From: a virus
IMG/VR virus record: IMGVR_UViG_3300046002_002040
Location: 1-23,155 of that record
Direction: 5' to 3' (one strand)
DNA: 23,155 nt
Positions within the stretch are counted from its first letter, which is position 1, and every line of letters starts with the position of its first letter. A program made the position numbers and the translations under genes. Of the stretch, positions 7,424 through 15,530 are shown piece by piece. The notes beneath the pieces are model-generated. The model was given only the letters and a program-made list of their open reading frames with translations, made no database searches and had not been told where the DNA came from.

Positions 7424-7822
7424 ATGGACAAATTTATGATGATGCCCAAGGGCTTCATGGGCCTGCCGGTCGAAGAGGAATTCATCACCACAGCCGAAAA
7501 CAAGAAGAACACGCAGGTCGTGATCGACGACTGGATGCTCGGCCCAGAGAACCCCAGCAACGAGCCCACAGCCAACAAGGTCTATTGGGTCGCGCTCGGC
7601 AACGCCATGCAGGTCGATGAAAAAGAAGCCCGTCGTCGTCGGTGCAGCAACTGCGAGTATTACGACAACAGCACCATGACCCAGGCCAAGATGGAGCGCA
7701 TCCCGCGCAACGATTGGGATATCGACGCCGGTTTCCGTGGCTACTGCAACAAATTCGACTTTATCTGCCACGACCTGCGCTCCTGCCAGGCTTGGGAAGA
7801 GCGCGAATTCGAGATGGATTGA
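7424..7822 (+). CDS. Cysteine-cluster phage protein (possible Fe-S or zinc binding)
   Basis: 132 residues. The first 65 residues are acidic without a clear motif. After a basic stretch (EARRRR) comes a cysteine cluster: C74-S-N-C77-EYY, then GYC108NKF, C115 and C121-QAW. The order CxxC, C, C-x-x-aromatic with nearby Y/F/W resembles high-potential iron-sulfur proteins (HiPIP), although the first loop is longer here; a zinc site is the alternative. AAAGGAG gives a strong ribosome site 7 bases before the ATG. It lies between virion proteins and the gp14-like gene, a place where P22 has nothing similar. A metal site is supported by the residues; the function is not known. Confidence 0.75.
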   Translation: MDKFMMMPKGFMGLPVEEEFITTAENKKNTQVVIDDWMLGPENPSNEPTANKVYWVALGNAMQVDEKEARRRRCSNCEYYDNSTMTQAKMERIPRNDWDIDAGFRGYCNKFDFICHDLRSCQAWEEREFEMD

Positions 7823-7846
7823 CGGTTCGTCAAAATGTGGGACAAT
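7819..7846 (+). promoter_or_regulatory. Candidate promoter with small dyad before the gp14-like gene
   Basis: TTGACG (7819-7824) and GACAAT (7841-7846) are spaced by 16 bases, matching 5 of 6 and 4 of 6 sigma-70 consensus positions. The -35 overlaps a perfect 5-bp dyad TGACG-GTT-CGTCA (7820-7832). It falls in the 78-base gap between the cysteine protein and ATG 7901, one of the longest gaps in the late operon. It is weak evidence because such matches arise by chance. Confidence 0.3.
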
Positions 7847-7900
7847 CTGGCCGCTGAGTCACCAAAGCCGCCAGCAGCTTGCCCTAAACAGGAGTTGCAC

Positions 7901-8353
7901 ATGTCGGTCGTCACTGAGGGAATCACAAAAGGCCATCTTCTTGAGGTCTATTCTGATCCGTACATCACCAAAGTCGGACACGACCACCGACCAGCCGCGC
8001 ACATCGACCACCCTCTCGTCACCTATTTGTCTGCATGGACTGGCAACACCTTTGCTGGTGCATTCATAGCGGTACGATTCACCCCCATTGAAATCGAGCT
8101 GCACGCCCTTCTCAAGAGGTCGGCCATCAAGCACTCGCGTGCTCTCGGCATAGCCTGCTTACAGTGGGCATTTGCCCAGCCCATTCAGCGCGTCACCGCC
8201 TACATCATTGAGGGCTTGGAGATGGCCAAAAACTACTGTCTCAAGCTCGGATTCAAAGAAGAAGGCCGCAGACGCGCAGCGTGTATGCAAGGCGGCATTG
8301 TTAAAGACGTTTATGTGCTGGGCATGACCCGGCTGGATTGGAGTTCAAGATGA
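7901..8353 (+). CDS. P22 gp14-like, acetyltransferase-fold protein
   Basis: 150 residues from ATG 7901, chosen because AGGAG (7890-7894) lies 6 bases upstream; an in-frame ATG at 7835 has no such site. The order of segments fits a GNAT-like fold: TWLSA-like strand LVTYLSAWTGNTFAGAFIAV, PIEIELHALLKRSAIKHSRA (strand plus long helix), a second helix LGIACLQWAFAQ, strand VTAYIIEG and NYCLKLGFKEEGRRRAAC. The KxLGFxxEGxxR ending is typical of N-acetyltransferases. P22 gp14, a minor head protein, belongs to a family of this type and lies just before gene 7 as here. No clear acetyl-CoA loop (RxxGxG/A) is visible, so catalysis is doubtful. The stop overlaps the gp7-like start (ATGA). Confidence 0.65.
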   Translation: MSVVTEGITKGHLLEVYSDPYITKVGHDHRPAAHIDHPLVTYLSAWTGNTFAGAFIAVRFTPIEIELHALLKRSAIKHSRALGIACLQWAFAQPIQRVTAYIIEGLEMAKNYCLKLGFKEEGRRRAACMQGGIVKDVYVLGMTRLDWSSR

Positions 8354-9201
8354 GTTTTATTGGTGATTTTCTTGGTGACACGATTGGCGGCATCACTGGA
8401 GCAAAGCAAGCCGGTGAAGCAGCAGAACGTGCTGGGCAAACTCAAGCGGCAGCAGCAGAAAAAGGCATAGAAGAACAGCGCAGACAGTTTGATGCGCTGG
8501 TCGAGCTGATGGCTCCTTATGTCACAGCTGGAACTGGAGCAATGGGCCAACAGCAAGCCCTGATCGGTTTGCAAGGTGCCGAAGCTCAAAAGCAAGCCAT
8601 ACAAGGTTTTGAGCAATCGCCACTGTTCCAGTCTCTTATGCAGCAAGGCGAGAATGCAATTCTCCAAAACGCATCGGCTACTGGCGGTCTGCGCGGCGGA
8701 AACGTACAAGCGGCATTGGCACAGTTCCGTCCCCAGGCACTTAACTCTCTAATTGAGCAACAATATGGACGCCTTGGAGGGCTGTCGACGATGGGGCAAG
8801 CATCCGCAGCAGGGCAAGCCTCATCTGGAATGCAGTCTGCCAGCAATATCGGCAACCTCTTGGCCAACCAGGGCGCAGCCTTGGCTGGCGGCATTATGGG
8901 ACAAGGCGGCATCGCACGCCAGACATTTGGTGATGTTCTCAACATTGCAAAAACAGCAGCACAAATGGCTGGCGCTGGTGGAGGCGGTGGAGGCGGTGGA
9001 AGTATGTTTAGTGACCGTCGTCTCAAGAAAAACATCAAGCAAATTGGAACACGCGCCGACGGTCTAAACGTCTATGAGTTCGATTACATCTGGGGCGGCG
9101 GACGTCAAGTTGGCCTGATGGCCCAAGAAGTCCAGGCCATCTACCCGAGCGCTGTTTCAGAATCTGGCGGCTACCTCATGGTCGATTACAGCAAGGTTTA
9201 A
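8350..9201 (+). CDS. P22 gp7-like DNA ejection protein with C-terminal S74 chaperone domain
   Basis: 283 residues. Residues 1-205 are A/G/Q-rich and helical with small-residue repeats (FLGDTIGGITGAKQAGEAAE, QNASATGGLRGGNVQAALAQ), as in gp7-type ejection proteins that leave the virion ahead of the DNA. Eight consecutive Gly (210-217) form a linker. Then comes an S74 (endosialidase intramolecular chaperone) domain starting at Ser221: SDRRLKKNI, with Ser and Lys five residues apart as in the known Ser-Lys self-cleaving dyad, then VGLMAQEVQAIYPSAV and VDYSKV. The domain stops right after VDYS, without the usual C-terminal helix. Cleavage before Ser221 would release 63 residues. GGAG lies 6 bases before ATG 8350. 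First of three ejection genes. Confidence 0.85.
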   Translation: MSFIGDFLGDTIGGITGAKQAGEAAERAGQTQAAAAEKGIEEQRRQFDALVELMAPYVTAGTGAMGQQQALIGLQGAEAQKQAIQGFEQSPLFQSLMQQGENAILQNASATGGLRGGNVQAALAQFRPQALNSLIEQQYGRLGGLSTMGQASAAGQASSGMQSASNIGNLLANQGAALAGGIMGQGGIARQTFGDVLNIAKTAAQMAGAGGGGGGGGSMFSDRRLKKNIKQIGTRADGLNVYEFDYIWGGGRQVGLMAQEVQAIYPSAVSESGGYLMVDYSKV

Positions 9202-9205
9202 AAAC

Positions 9206-10693
9206 ATGGCAATCAATCCATTACAAGCGCCCGTCAATTACATGGCCATGACTCCCCAGGTGGACTTGGGGAAATCATTTTCTGAGCTTGGCCAAGTTTT
9301 AGCGCAACGCCAACAGCAGCAACAAGCGCAAGAAGTCAAACAGCAATTTGCCAATGACTTGCAAGCGGCACAGACAGATGGCTCTCAAAAAGCATGGCTT
9401 GGCATGATCGCCAAGTACCCGCAATTCCGTGAAGCCTTTGGCGATGTCCGCAAAGGAGTGGGCGAAGAACGCGTAAACAATGAATTTACTCAGGGCTTTG
9501 AAATTTCTAACGCCCTAGAAAATAACGCACCAGAGGTAGCGACACAGCGCGTAGAAACCATCATTGCTGCAAAAAAGAACGCAGGCGAACCGACCAAGAT
9601 TTATGAAGATGTTTTGACAGCACTTCAAAACGGCAACATTAAAGGCGCTCAGGCTGGTGTTAACTTTGCGTTAACAGCAATTGACCCTGATCGCTTTGAA
9701 AAATCGGTTAAGGCAAAGACAACAGCAACCAAAGCGCCTGAGGAGTTACGAGCAGCCGTAGCAGCCGCAGACAAAGCCGTGGCAGACGCCACTACAGCGC
9801 AAGCCACAGCCACCAATGCAGCCGAAAGAGCAAAAGCTGATGCAGACAAAGCAGTGGCAGACGCACAAAAAGCAAAAGTGCAGGCCCAGTATGCTGAAAA
9901 AGTCGAGCTGGCTGGTTTGGAGAAAACGGGCTGGGATGTCAAAAATCTGAAAAGCCAGATCGGTGATCGTGCTGCACGTTTGAATTTGGATCAACAGACA
10001 ACAGCCGCAACGGTGGCGGAAAAATTGTCCGGCATTCAAAAGAATCTGAACGACATCCCATCTGACACTCGCAAACTGATCAACGAGTCCGCTACTTTGG
10101 CAGCGACCTCCAGGCAGTCTGCCGACCAGTTCAACGACCTAGCCAAACGCCTCGACGCATCTGGCGGTGGTTACGGCGTGTTCTCCAGCGCATCCGACTT
10201 CTTGAAGAAGGGAGCAGGCTTCCAGGGCGGCATGACGCAACTGCGTCAAGAATACACACGCCTTCGCAACACGGCGGCCATTAAGTCCTTGCCACCAGGC
10301 CCAGCCACAGACAAAGACATCGCCATGGCCTTGAAGGGCTTTCCAAGCGACAACGCATCTGCCACAGACCTGTCGGCCTTCCTGCGCGGCATGGCCAAGC
10401 TGCAAGACGTTGACGCCTCCATCAACAACGCCAAAACAGACTGGCTTGCCCAAAACAACGGCACGCTTACACGCGCCAAAAACACATTTGTTGCTGGCGA
10501 CTATTCCACCAAGCCCGGCGAGACCTTCAACGACTTTGCCCAGCGCATCGTTGGCGATGTCTCCAAACGCTACGACCCAACGCAGCAGACCAGCCTGGTG
10601 AATCAGATCCCAACTGATCGAAATCCACGACCAGCAGCTCCAGCGGCAAACATCCGGTCGCAAGCTGACGCAATCCTGCGCGGAGGTCAATAA
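9206..10693 (+). CDS. P22 gp20-like DNA ejection protein
   Basis: 495 residues; P22 gp20 is 471. It starts four bases after the gp7-like gene. The N-terminus (MAINPLQAPVNYM, then a Q-rich helix RQQQQQAQEVKQQFANDLQA) is followed by an aaa-rich helical region, a long A/K/D coiled coil at about 175-235 with two copies of ADKAVADA, a helical middle (DLAKRLDASGGGYGVFSSAS) and a C-terminal globular part rich in N, T and P. There are no transmembrane segments or enzymes visible. Ejection proteins of this type pass into the cell and help form the channel for DNA. The call rests on order (after gp7, before gp16), size and composition more than on residue identity. Base composition changes within the gene, AT-rich first and GC-rich after about 10020. 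Confidence 0.8.
   Translation: MAINPLQAPVNYMAMTPQVDLGKSFSELGQVLAQRQQQQQAQEVKQQFANDLQAAQTDGSQKAWLGMIAKYPQFREAFGDVRKGVGEERVNNEFTQGFEISNALENNAPEVATQRVETIIAAKKNAGEPTKIYEDVLTALQNGNIKGAQAGVNFALTAIDPDRFEKSVKAKTTATKAPEELRAAVAAADKAVADATTAQATATNAAERAKADADKAVADAQKAKVQAQYAEKVELAGLEKTGWDVKNLKSQIGDRAARLNLDQQTTAATVAEKLSGIQKNLNDIPSDTRKLINESATLAATSRQSADQFNDLAKRLDASGGGYGVFSSASDFLKKGAGFQGGMTQLRQEYTRLRNTAAIKSLPPGPATDKDIAMALKGFPSDNASATDLSAFLRGMAKLQDVDASINNAKTDWLAQNNGTLTRAKNTFVAGDYSTKPGETFNDFAQRIVGDVSKRYDPTQQTSLVNQIPTDRNPRPAAPAANIRSQADAILRGGQ
9766..9864 (+). repeat. Near-identical 23-base direct repeat in the gp20-like gene
   Basis: Copies at 9766-9788 and 9842-9864 differ at one base and both encode ADKAVADA inside the coiled-coil region. 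The 76-base spacing is not a multiple of three times the repeat, but both are read in the same frame relative to their own codons only if the offset is 76 bases, so the shared peptide shows ADKAVADA in the first and DADKAVADA context in the second. It looks like an old internal duplication of a helical repeat. Confidence 0.5.
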
Positions 10694-12628
10694 ATGGCAA
10701 CAGCCGACGAATACGCAGCCTGGATCGTCAAGAATTCCGCCAAGCGCGGAACGCCTGAGTTCGACACCGTGGCGCAGGCCTACCAGCTCGCCAAGGCAGA
10801 AGAAAACACGGCCACCTTCCAGCAGCAGAACGCACCAGCACCACAGCAGCCAGGCGTGATGGATCAGATCGTAGGAGCTGGCGAAACAGCCCTAACCCTT
10901 GGCACTGGCGCAGTCGGTGGCACGCTTGGCACACTGGCCGGAACTCTCCAGGGCTTGTCCCAGCAGATCCTATCCGGTCAGTTCGGCACGCCAGAAGCCA
11001 TGCGTGCAGTCGAACAAGCCGCAGCAAAAGGCGCACAGGCGCTCACCTACCAGCCACGCACTCAAGCTGGCCAAGAGCAGGTGCAAGCCGTGGGCCAAGT
11101 CCTGGCCAACGTCCTGCCACCAGTCCTGCCTGCAATCGCAGCCCCAGGCGCTGTCATGCAAGCAGCACGCACAGCAGCCCCAACAGTTGGCGCAGCCCGT
11201 CAGATCGGAACAGCAGCAGGCCAGCGTGCGGCTACAGCAACAGGCCAAGCCATCGCAAGGCCAGTGCAAGCGGCCACCACAGCCGTGCGCGAGACCTTGG
11301 GCATGGAGACCCCAGCCGTGGCCACCACAGCTCCAGCAGCAGCCGGTGCGCGTGTCTCAGGCGGTGCAGCAGCCACCCCAGAAGCCATACGACGCGCTAC
11401 CACAGCGGAAAGCCTGCCAGTGCCAGTCACCCTCACCAAAGGCGCGGCCACCAGGGACGCACAGCAGCTGGCCTTCGAGAAGGAACAGATCAAGAGCGAT
11501 CTGGGTGGACCACTTCGCCAGCGTGCCGAGGAAAACAACCTGCAAGCCTTGCAGAACTTCGACGCCTTGGTCGATATGACAGACGCCCAGCTCATGGACT
11601 TGTCCAGCACCGGCGGCGCTGTCGTTAAGTCTTTGACCGAAGGCCTCACAGCAGCCAAGAACAGGACTCGCGCCGCCTACAAAGCAGCCGAGAAAGCTGG
11701 CGAGTTGGAAAGCAACGTCACCCTCAACTCGGTGGTGGACTACATCAACGAGAACATCCCAGAGGGCGACCTGGCCCCGGTACTCAAGGCAGCCCAGCAG
11801 AAGGCCATCGCAATTGGTGCAGCAGTCCCAGACGCCGACGGCAGACTGGTGGCCCAGCCCATCACACTGCGCCAGGCCGAAAGCCTGCGCCAGACCTTCC
11901 AGCGTGCAGGCTTCGAGGGTGCAGACCAATTCCACGGCGGCAGCCTGCGTCGCGTCTTTGACGTTGAGACCGAAGGCATGGGCGGAGACCTCTACAAAAA
12001 GGCCCGTCAGACCCGCATCGACCAAGCACGCAAGTTTGAGAATCGCGCCATCGTTGCCCGTCTCATCAAGAACCGCAAAGGCATGGAAGATCCCCAGGTC
12101 GCAGCCGACCAGGTTTTCCGCAAGTCCGTGTTGAACTCCTCACCAGAGGAAATCACGTTCTTGAAGCGCGTCTTGGTCACCAGCGGAAAAGATGGCCAGC
12201 AGGCTTGGAAAGAGCTGCAAGGGGCCACCGTGCGCCACCTCAGAGACGAGGCCACCAAGGGCATGGGCATGGACTCACAAGACCGCCCCATGATCTCTCC
12301 AGCCAAGCTGCACCAGTCCGTGCAGGCTCTCGACGCCAATGGCCGCTTGGATGTGCTTCTCGGCAAGAAAAACGCACAGACAGTGCGCGATCTTGACGAC
12401 GTTGTGCGCTACGTCACCACAGTGCCACCAGGCACACTGGTCAACAGCTCAGGCACAGCAGGAACGCTCATGGCAGCCATCGCAGAAGCCGGTGCTACAG
12501 GAGCACTCACAGGCCTGCCATTGCCAGTGGCCTCTGGCCTGCGCCAGATCATCAAGATGCGCCAGGAAGGGCGTACCAAGGCCAGAATCAATGACGCACT
12601 CAACGCATTGCCACCCGTGCAGCCTTGA
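10694..12628 (+). CDS. P22 gp16-like DNA ejection protein
   Basis: 644 residues; P22 gp16 is 609. The N-terminus EYAAWIVKNSAKRGTPEFDT carries the short W(I/L)V.N..K.GTPEF..V..AY motif that is frequent at the start of large phage internal proteins. Residues 65-110 are G/A/T-rich and amphipathic (GAGETALTLGTGAVGGTLGT), and 140-230 is alanine-rich, possibly membrane-interacting. The C-terminal 400 residues are helical and charged (EKEQIKSDLGGPLRQRAEEN; AESLRQTFQRAGFEGADQFH). In P22, gp16 is needed for DNA entry and can act on membranes. GGAGG (10682-10686) lies 7 bases before the ATG, and the start follows the previous stop directly. It is third in the 7-20-16 order, which supports the call. Confidence 0.85.
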   Translation: MATADEYAAWIVKNSAKRGTPEFDTVAQAYQLAKAEENTATFQQQNAPAPQQPGVMDQIVGAGETALTLGTGAVGGTLGTLAGTLQGLSQQILSGQFGTPEAMRAVEQAAAKGAQALTYQPRTQAGQEQVQAVGQVLANVLPPVLPAIAAPGAVMQAARTAAPTVGAARQIGTAAGQRAATATGQAIARPVQAATTAVRETLGMETPAVATTAPAAAGARVSGGAAATPEAIRRATTAESLPVPVTLTKGAATRDAQQLAFEKEQIKSDLGGPLRQRAEENNLQALQNFDALVDMTDAQLMDLSSTGGAVVKSLTEGLTAAKNRTRAAYKAAEKAGELESNVTLNSVVDYINENIPEGDLAPVLKAAQQKAIAIGAAVPDADGRLVAQPITLRQAESLRQTFQRAGFEGADQFHGGSLRRVFDVETEGMGGDLYKKARQTRIDQARKFENRAIVARLIKNRKGMEDPQVAADQVFRKSVLNSSPEEITFLKRVLVTSGKDGQQAWKELQGATVRHLRDEATKGMGMDSQDRPMISPAKLHQSVQALDANGRLDVLLGKKNAQTVRDLDDVVRYVTTVPPGTLVNSSGTAGTLMAAIAEAGATGALTGLPLPVASGLRQIIKMRQEGRTKARINDALNALPPVQP

Positions 12629-12659
12629 GCGACAATCCATCATCCAGGAGAACCAGTAA

Positions 12660-14270
12660 ATGTCCGCACTCAGCATCCAGCCAACCTTCCCGATCTTTAC
12701 CGAGACGGACGGCTTGCCATTGGAGAACGGTTACATCTGGATTGGCGCGGCCAACCTCGACCCCCAAGGCAACCCCATCAACGTGTATTGGGATGCAGCC
12801 CTGACCATCCAGGCAGCCCAGCCCATCCGCACCCTAAACGGCTACCCATCACGCAACGGCACACCTGCTCGCCTGTACGTCAATAGCGACTACAGCATCC
12901 GAGTGCAGAACAGCAAGGGCAGCATGGTCTACAGCTCGCCGACTGCAACAGAGCGCTACAACGAAGCCGTAGTGACTGGAGTTGATGCGAATGATGTCTC
13001 TTTCAAACAGGCTGGGATTGGTGCAATCACCATCACTGCTCAAGAATTCTTTGAGGACTTCATCAACGTAAAACAGTTCGGCGCTGTTGGTGATGGACTT
13101 GCTGATGACAGTACGCCTTTCACAGACACCGTAAATCAAGCTCAAATTGCCGGGGTCACAGCAGTTGTACCTAACGGCACATACAAAATTTTGGATGCCG
13201 GTGGATTTCCATCTCAAAACAATGCAATCACGCCAGTGAATATTTTGGCTGGTGCAGACGTTGAATTCACCGGCACTGTGGTTCAAGGAAATGATGATTC
13301 TGTACCGTGCTTTGGTCACTCAAAGACCAACTGGTACAACCTCATGAACTACAACTACATGTACTCTGCACCTGGGTACGCATGGGAAGACCCGAATATT
13401 CCCGGCGTGTACCCGTTTGGCTCTATGACTTTGATTGTGGAATGCGAGCCAAAAACAACATTTAAAGGAAACGCAGACGCGTGTTTCTTTGGTTTCCGTG
13501 GCAAATCTGGTGGCAATTTTGCAGGCGGTGCGGTTAACTTTTTATCGGAACTTCAGTCTGGTTTTCTTGGCAATGCAAACATTTGCGAGTTTGACATCAA
13601 TAACTTTGCAGCTGACGGCAAAGGCCTTGGTATTACCATCATTGGAATTGGTACACACAAGCCTGAAGTTGCTCAAAAGATTGCACGTATCCAATACGGA
13701 AACCAATCTCCAACAGGAGTTGGTGGCAACTGGATTCCACCATACCAGTACGGCATTCAAATCTACAACGCTGAAAATGGCTTGTATATTGACCAGCAGC
13801 AAGTTGAAAACCCACTTGCGGCAATTGGTGTGAATCCGGGTCTGCAAGCCGACCCGGTGCAATATGCTTTTTACATCAACGACCCGTTCAGCACACGCAA
13901 ATTTGGTGTCCAAAATAACGGTTACATCAAACCTCGTGATGAAGCACCGTTTTCTGTTTTTGGCACCAATGTTGTTGCGCAACTAACCGCTGGGCAAAAC
14001 CCGTCGATGTATTTGATGCCCGATGGGTGGGTGCGATTGGCTGGGCAGATTCTGGCAAGTGTTGGTACAACGGTTGCACCGGGAGCAACGCTGATCACCC
14101 TTGACGCAGCGTTCCGACCAAACCGAACCCTTTATCTGCCGATCGTCAACTCTGCGGGAACGCTTGGCAGCGTTACGATTGCATCGTCTGGTGTGATTAC
14201 TTCAAGCATCACTTTGACAGACTCCACTTGGTTGTCACTCGATGCTGTGTCTTTCAAACTCAACAATTGA
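12660..14270 (+). CDS. Tailspike: P22-type head-binding domain plus beta-helix
   Basis: 536 residues. Residues 1-100 match the P22 tailspike head-binding domain: PTFPIFTETDGLPLENGYIW, IGAANLDPQGNPINVYWD, AAQPIRTL and the strand pair LYVNSDYSIRVQNSKGSMVY. This domain attaches the trimer to the gp4/gp10 hub. At about 135-180 the sequence INVKQFGAVGDGLADDSTPF is the usual entry of a pectate-lyase-type right-handed beta-helix, followed by beta-helix-like turns to about residue 440. The last 90 residues (DGWVRLAGQILASVGTTVAP; AAFRPNRTLYLPI; TWLSLDAVSFKLNN) form a separate beta domain of a type found at fibre ends. It should bind or degrade a surface polysaccharide, but no active-site acid pair can be assigned. 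The body is more AT-rich than the head-binding part, a sign of module exchange. Confidence 0.88.
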   Translation: MSALSIQPTFPIFTETDGLPLENGYIWIGAANLDPQGNPINVYWDAALTIQAAQPIRTLNGYPSRNGTPARLYVNSDYSIRVQNSKGSMVYSSPTATERYNEAVVTGVDANDVSFKQAGIGAITITAQEFFEDFINVKQFGAVGDGLADDSTPFTDTVNQAQIAGVTAVVPNGTYKILDAGGFPSQNNAITPVNILAGADVEFTGTVVQGNDDSVPCFGHSKTNWYNLMNYNYMYSAPGYAWEDPNIPGVYPFGSMTLIVECEPKTTFKGNADACFFGFRGKSGGNFAGGAVNFLSELQSGFLGNANICEFDINNFAADGKGLGITIIGIGTHKPEVAQKIARIQYGNQSPTGVGGNWIPPYQYGIQIYNAENGLYIDQQQVENPLAAIGVNPGLQADPVQYAFYINDPFSTRKFGVQNNGYIKPRDEAPFSVFGTNVVAQLTAGQNPSMYLMPDGWVRLAGQILASVGTTVAPGATLITLDAAFRPNRTLYLPIVNSAGTLGSVTIASSGVITSSITLTDSTWLSLDAVSFKLNN

Positions 14271-14283
14271 AGAGGTATCAAAT

Positions 14284-15189
14284 ATGCTTAAAACTGTATC
14301 TAGTATTGCCAATGCAATTGGAGCATTGAACTATAAGGGCGCTTGGAATGCTAACACTAACACGCCAACTCTGGCTTCGGGAGTTGGTGCAAAAGGGGAT
14401 TATTACGTTGTAAGTGTTGGGGGAACAACCAGCATTGATGGCGTTGCTCTTTGGGGTGTTGGCGACATGATCGCCTTCAACGGCTCAGCGTGGCAGCGCA
14501 TTGATGGTGGCGTTGATGGAAACTTTGTGGAAATCTCTGCCAGCGGAGACGTCAAGCTGACAACAGCAGGCAAGGGCATCTATGGAACTGTTGCCCTGAT
14601 TCTTGGTGTCGGAACATCAGAATATGGACGGTTTGACTCATCTGGACGTTTGCTGCTGAATGACGTCGCGTCCAATGGAGATGGAACACTTGAGACGGTG
14701 GCAAGGAACAACTCAAGCAACGCGCTTGTGGCTCGAAGCAAATCATCTGGCGACGTAGGAAACGCCGTGCTGTTGGTCTCCAAGTTCGACAACGACAGCA
14801 GCACCAGTCAAGTTTTCCAACGATACACGATCAACAACAATGGTGCGGCCAGTGGCCAGGTTAACGCCAATGGTGCAGGCCAGGTTGCGTTCGGCTCTTG
14901 GTCTGATGAAAGACTCAAAGAAAACATTGCTGATCTTGAGCCGCAACTTCAAAATATTTGCGCACTTCGACCCGTTGAATTTGATTACAAAGTTGGTGGG
15001 CATCAAATAGGATTTATTGCTCAGGATGTGCAAAAAGTCTACCCAGACTTGGTTGGACAAGACAGCGAAGGAATGCTGACGGTATCTGGTTTGAGCAAAA
15101 CAGAGGCAAGATTGGTCAGTGCCATCAAAGAGCAACAGAAAATAATCTATCAACTTGCAGAGCGCATTGCTTTGCTTGAATCAAAATAA
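14284..15189 (+). CDS. Tail fibre with C-terminal S74 self-cleaving chaperone
   Basis: 301 residues. The N-terminal region has the common fibre module NYKGAWNANTNTPTLASGVG, then KGDYYVVSVGGTTSIDGVAL, WGVGDMIAFNGSAWQRIDGG. A beta-rich shaft follows (RFDSSGRLLLNDVASNGDGT). The S74 domain starts at Ser207 with SDERLKENI (Ser and Lys five residues apart, as in the known dyad), then PVEFDYKVGGHQIGFIAQDV, VYPDLV and a long C-terminal helix SKTEARLVSAIKEQQKIIYQ. The chaperone is expected to trimerise the shaft and cleave itself off, leaving about 206 residues. ATG 14284 has AGAGG 8 bases upstream; an in-frame ATG at 14242 lies inside the tailspike gene and is not needed. It is likely a second receptor-binding protein. 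Confidence 0.88.
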   Translation: MLKTVSSIANAIGALNYKGAWNANTNTPTLASGVGAKGDYYVVSVGGTTSIDGVALWGVGDMIAFNGSAWQRIDGGVDGNFVEISASGDVKLTTAGKGIYGTVALILGVGTSEYGRFDSSGRLLLNDVASNGDGTLETVARNNSSNALVARSKSSGDVGNAVLLVSKFDNDSSTSQVFQRYTINNNGAASGQVNANGAGQVAFGSWSDERLKENIADLEPQLQNICALRPVEFDYKVGGHQIGFIAQDVQKVYPDLVGQDSEGMLTVSGLSKTEARLVSAIKEQQKIIYQLAERIALLESK

Positions 15190-15198
15190 GGAGCATCC

Positions 15199-15507
15199 AT
15201 GATCAAATTTAAAATTGCACAAATGCATCGTATAAATGATGATGGGTTTGTGTGCAACGTTTACTACGGTGCGTCAAAAACAGATGAAACCCACACTGAA
15301 TTTGTTTATTCAAGCGTTTCATTCAAAAAACAACCACAAGAATCTTTTATTCCATATTCTGAACTTACAGAAGAAATTGTTATAGGCTGGGTAAAAGACC
15401 GTCTTGGTGTCGATGCAATTTCCAATATGGAAAAATTACTAGACGAAAAAATTGCAGATCAGAAAAAACCAAAAGTTGAAGAAGGGATGCCTTGGGCATC
15501 AACTTAA
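15199..15507 (+). CDS. Small hypothetical protein of the fibre module
   Basis: 102 residues: IKFKIAQMHRINDDGFVCNV (strands), ETHTEFVYSSVSFKK, then FIPYSELTEEIVIGWVKDRL, a helix, and a PKVEEGMPWAST end. Proteins with an N-terminal IKF.I..M.R...G.V..V.Y start and an LTEE.VIGWVK.RLG motif are frequent near phage tail-fibre genes and have no assigned function; a fibre-assembly partner is possible. AAGGAG lies 6 bases before the ATG. It is the most AT-rich gene here: in 15301-15360 only 16 of 60 bases are G or C, against 39 of 60 at 16381-16440. Together with the two genes before it, it looks like imported sequence. Confidence 0.8.
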   Translation: MIKFKIAQMHRINDDGFVCNVYYGASKTDETHTEFVYSSVSFKKQPQESFIPYSELTEEIVIGWVKDRLGVDAISNMEKLLDEKIADQKKPKVEEGMPWAST

Positions 15508-15530
15508 ATCAAAATTGAAAGGTAAAAATC

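Noticed and set aside
8977-9000. Gly-codon run as a microsatellite or regulatory repeat
   Set aside because: It is in frame and explained as a flexible linker before the S74 domain.
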